Assembly (NCBI RefSeq): GCF_003346865.1
Contig: NZ_QDKL01000002.1
Span: 496,001-560,000 of the forward strand
Source of the DNA: Halobacteriovorax vibrionivorans
Lineage (GTDB): Bacteria > Bdellovibrionota > Bacteriovoracia > Bacteriovoracales > Bacteriovoracaceae
DNA length: 64,000 nucleotides
Direction: 5' to 3'
The notes beneath the pieces were generated by a model. It saw nothing but the letters and a program-made list of their open reading frames with translations, had not been told where the DNA came from and ran no database searches. Positions 63,122 to 64,000 of the stretch are shown piece after piece (the first letter of the stretch is position 1; every line of letters starts with the position of its first letter). The position numbers and the translations under genes are program-made.

Positions 63122-64000
63122 AAAAATTCCTTTGGGACTTCACCAGAATATGATTGGAGCATCCAGTATAATTTATAAATACTTAACTCTTTTTCCTGTA
63201 CGGCCTCTAGTGTTTCTAGGGTTGAACGATAGCTTTCAACAATGCCAGATGGCTGAATCATTCCTTTGGAAAAGAGTTCTAGTGACTTAGAAACAGATTT
63301 TTTTATATTTTTTTGAGAAGGACTATTTTTTAGAAATTGAGCAATATCATAATATTGCTCAAAATATGTTCTAACTTTAGTCGACTCTCTAAGTTTAGTT
63401 CTGCTGATAAGTGATTGCGCTTTCGATAGCTTGGCACGACTTTCTTGTTTCGCGCCGCCATTTGTATTAAATAAAGGTAGTACAAATTCAATTTTTGCGC
63501 CAAACTCTATATCACTTCCACTTTGCTTTTCCATAACCGGGCCAATTGATATTTCTGGCCACGCTTTACTTCTTTGATATTCAAATTCGCCTTTGACCTG
63601 AGCTAAAGAGGCTAGAGCTAACTTACTGCTAAATGTTTCTTTTACCGAGTTTTTCTTTAGTACAGGCCAATTTTTTCTTTCCCTAGAGATTAACTTTTCG
63701 GACTCTTTAATATTTCGACCAATTGACAACTCTAAGAGATTTTTGGTCAACTTAAAGTCTTGTTTTAATGAAAGGAGCTGAGTGTCTAAAACTGTACTTT
63801 GCATAGTAAAAATCGTGACTGCCGTTTTTTCTTCTGGTGTACGTACGGCCTTTCCTTTTAGACGCCTTGTAAATGACTTAAGTGATTTTTTCATTTCTTC
63901 AAGTAAAGAAATTCTAGTAGAAAGCTGTCTATATTTCACTAAAGACTGTGAAATATCGGTCGCAACTCTGGCCTTAATAGATTGATCTTTTATTAAAGAT
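63118..64000 (-). CDS. TolC-family outer-membrane metal efflux channel (CzcC-like), 5' end outside window
   Basis: The visible C-terminal ~294 residues of an outer-membrane efflux protein. The frame stays open to the window edge, so the gene is partial and the GTG at 63939 is not its start. Helical, with Lys/Ser-rich coiled-coil segments and the family pattern EISIGPVMEKQSGSDIEFG then VLPLFNTNGGAKQES. First visible gene of a metal-efflux operon (channel, mini adaptor, RND pump, CDF). It should form the outer-membrane duct. Confidence 0.82.
   Translation of the reverse strand, partial: SLIKDQSIKARVATDISQSLVKYRQLSTRISLLEEMKKSLKSFTRRLKGKAVRTPEEKTAVTIFTMQSTVLDTQLLSLKQDFKLTKNLLELSIGRNIKESEKLISRERKNWPVLKKNSVKETFSSKLALASLAQVKGEFEYQRSKAWPEISIGPVMEKQSGSDIEFGAKIEFVLPLFNTNGGAKQESRAKLSKAQSLISRTKLRESTKVRTYFEQYYDIAQFLKNSPSQKNIKKSVSKSLELFSKGMIQPSGIVESYRSTLETLEAVQEKELSIYKLYWMLQSYSGEVPKEFL

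Overview
The window is AT-rich DNA with dense genes on both strands. Many lipoproteins, RND exporters, a giant GLUG-repeat surface lipoprotein and low-GC coding bias suggest a marine delta-type bacterium close to Halobacteriovorax/Bacteriovorax (Bdellovibrionota). That placement is inferred from gene content; there is no rRNA or other marker gene here. I found no tRNA, rRNA or CRISPR array.

Layout. 1-2.2 kb: end of a surface-polysaccharide locus (WbpP/TviC-type UDP-sugar 4-epimerase and a GT4 glycosyltransferase). 2.2-7.1 kb: DabA/DabB inorganic-carbon uptake operon with a small third gene, facing a winged-helix regulator across an intergenic region that carries six 7-bp repeats spaced exactly 14 bp apart. 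7.1-11.4 kb: RND exporter plus TolC-like channel. 11.6-13.3 kb: amidoligase and class I glutamine amidotransferase pair. 13.4-17.6 kb: ferritin-like protein, two small proteins, P-type ATPase, DksA/TraR-type protein. 17.7-26.6 kb: regulators, a PepSY lipoprotein with cytochrome b561, endonuclease I, a RAYT transposase with its REP-like repeats, a secreted putative toxin-type nuclease, APC and OPT transporters. 26.7-34.5 kb: a 2615-residue lipoprotein. 34.7-45.9 kb: small metabolic, membrane and lipoprotein genes, including a DUF3347-like protein behind a CsoR/CstR-like operator.

45.9-58.7 kb is an accessory, defence-type island: a probable phosphorothioate-DNA-dependent HNH endonuclease; a tight operon of MazG-like NTP pyrophosphatase, GIY-YIG/DUF2075 ATPase and RES-domain-like protein; a zinc-ribbon metallophosphoesterase with two unknown partners; a C5 cytosine methyltransferase tail-to-tail with an unknown 363-residue protein (possible restriction partner); an integrase remnant; a two-gene unit of membrane-anchored protein plus class III nucleotidyl-cyclase-like protein (Pycsar-like logic); and an N-terminally truncated CoiA-like fragment. 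The MazG/GIY-YIG-DUF2075/RES unit and the membrane protein/cyclase unit are the best candidates for undescribed systems.

58.7-64 kb: heavy-metal efflux operon (czcC-like, a miniature adaptor-like protein, czcA-like RND pump, CDF exporter with an N-terminal HMA-like domain) running off the right edge.
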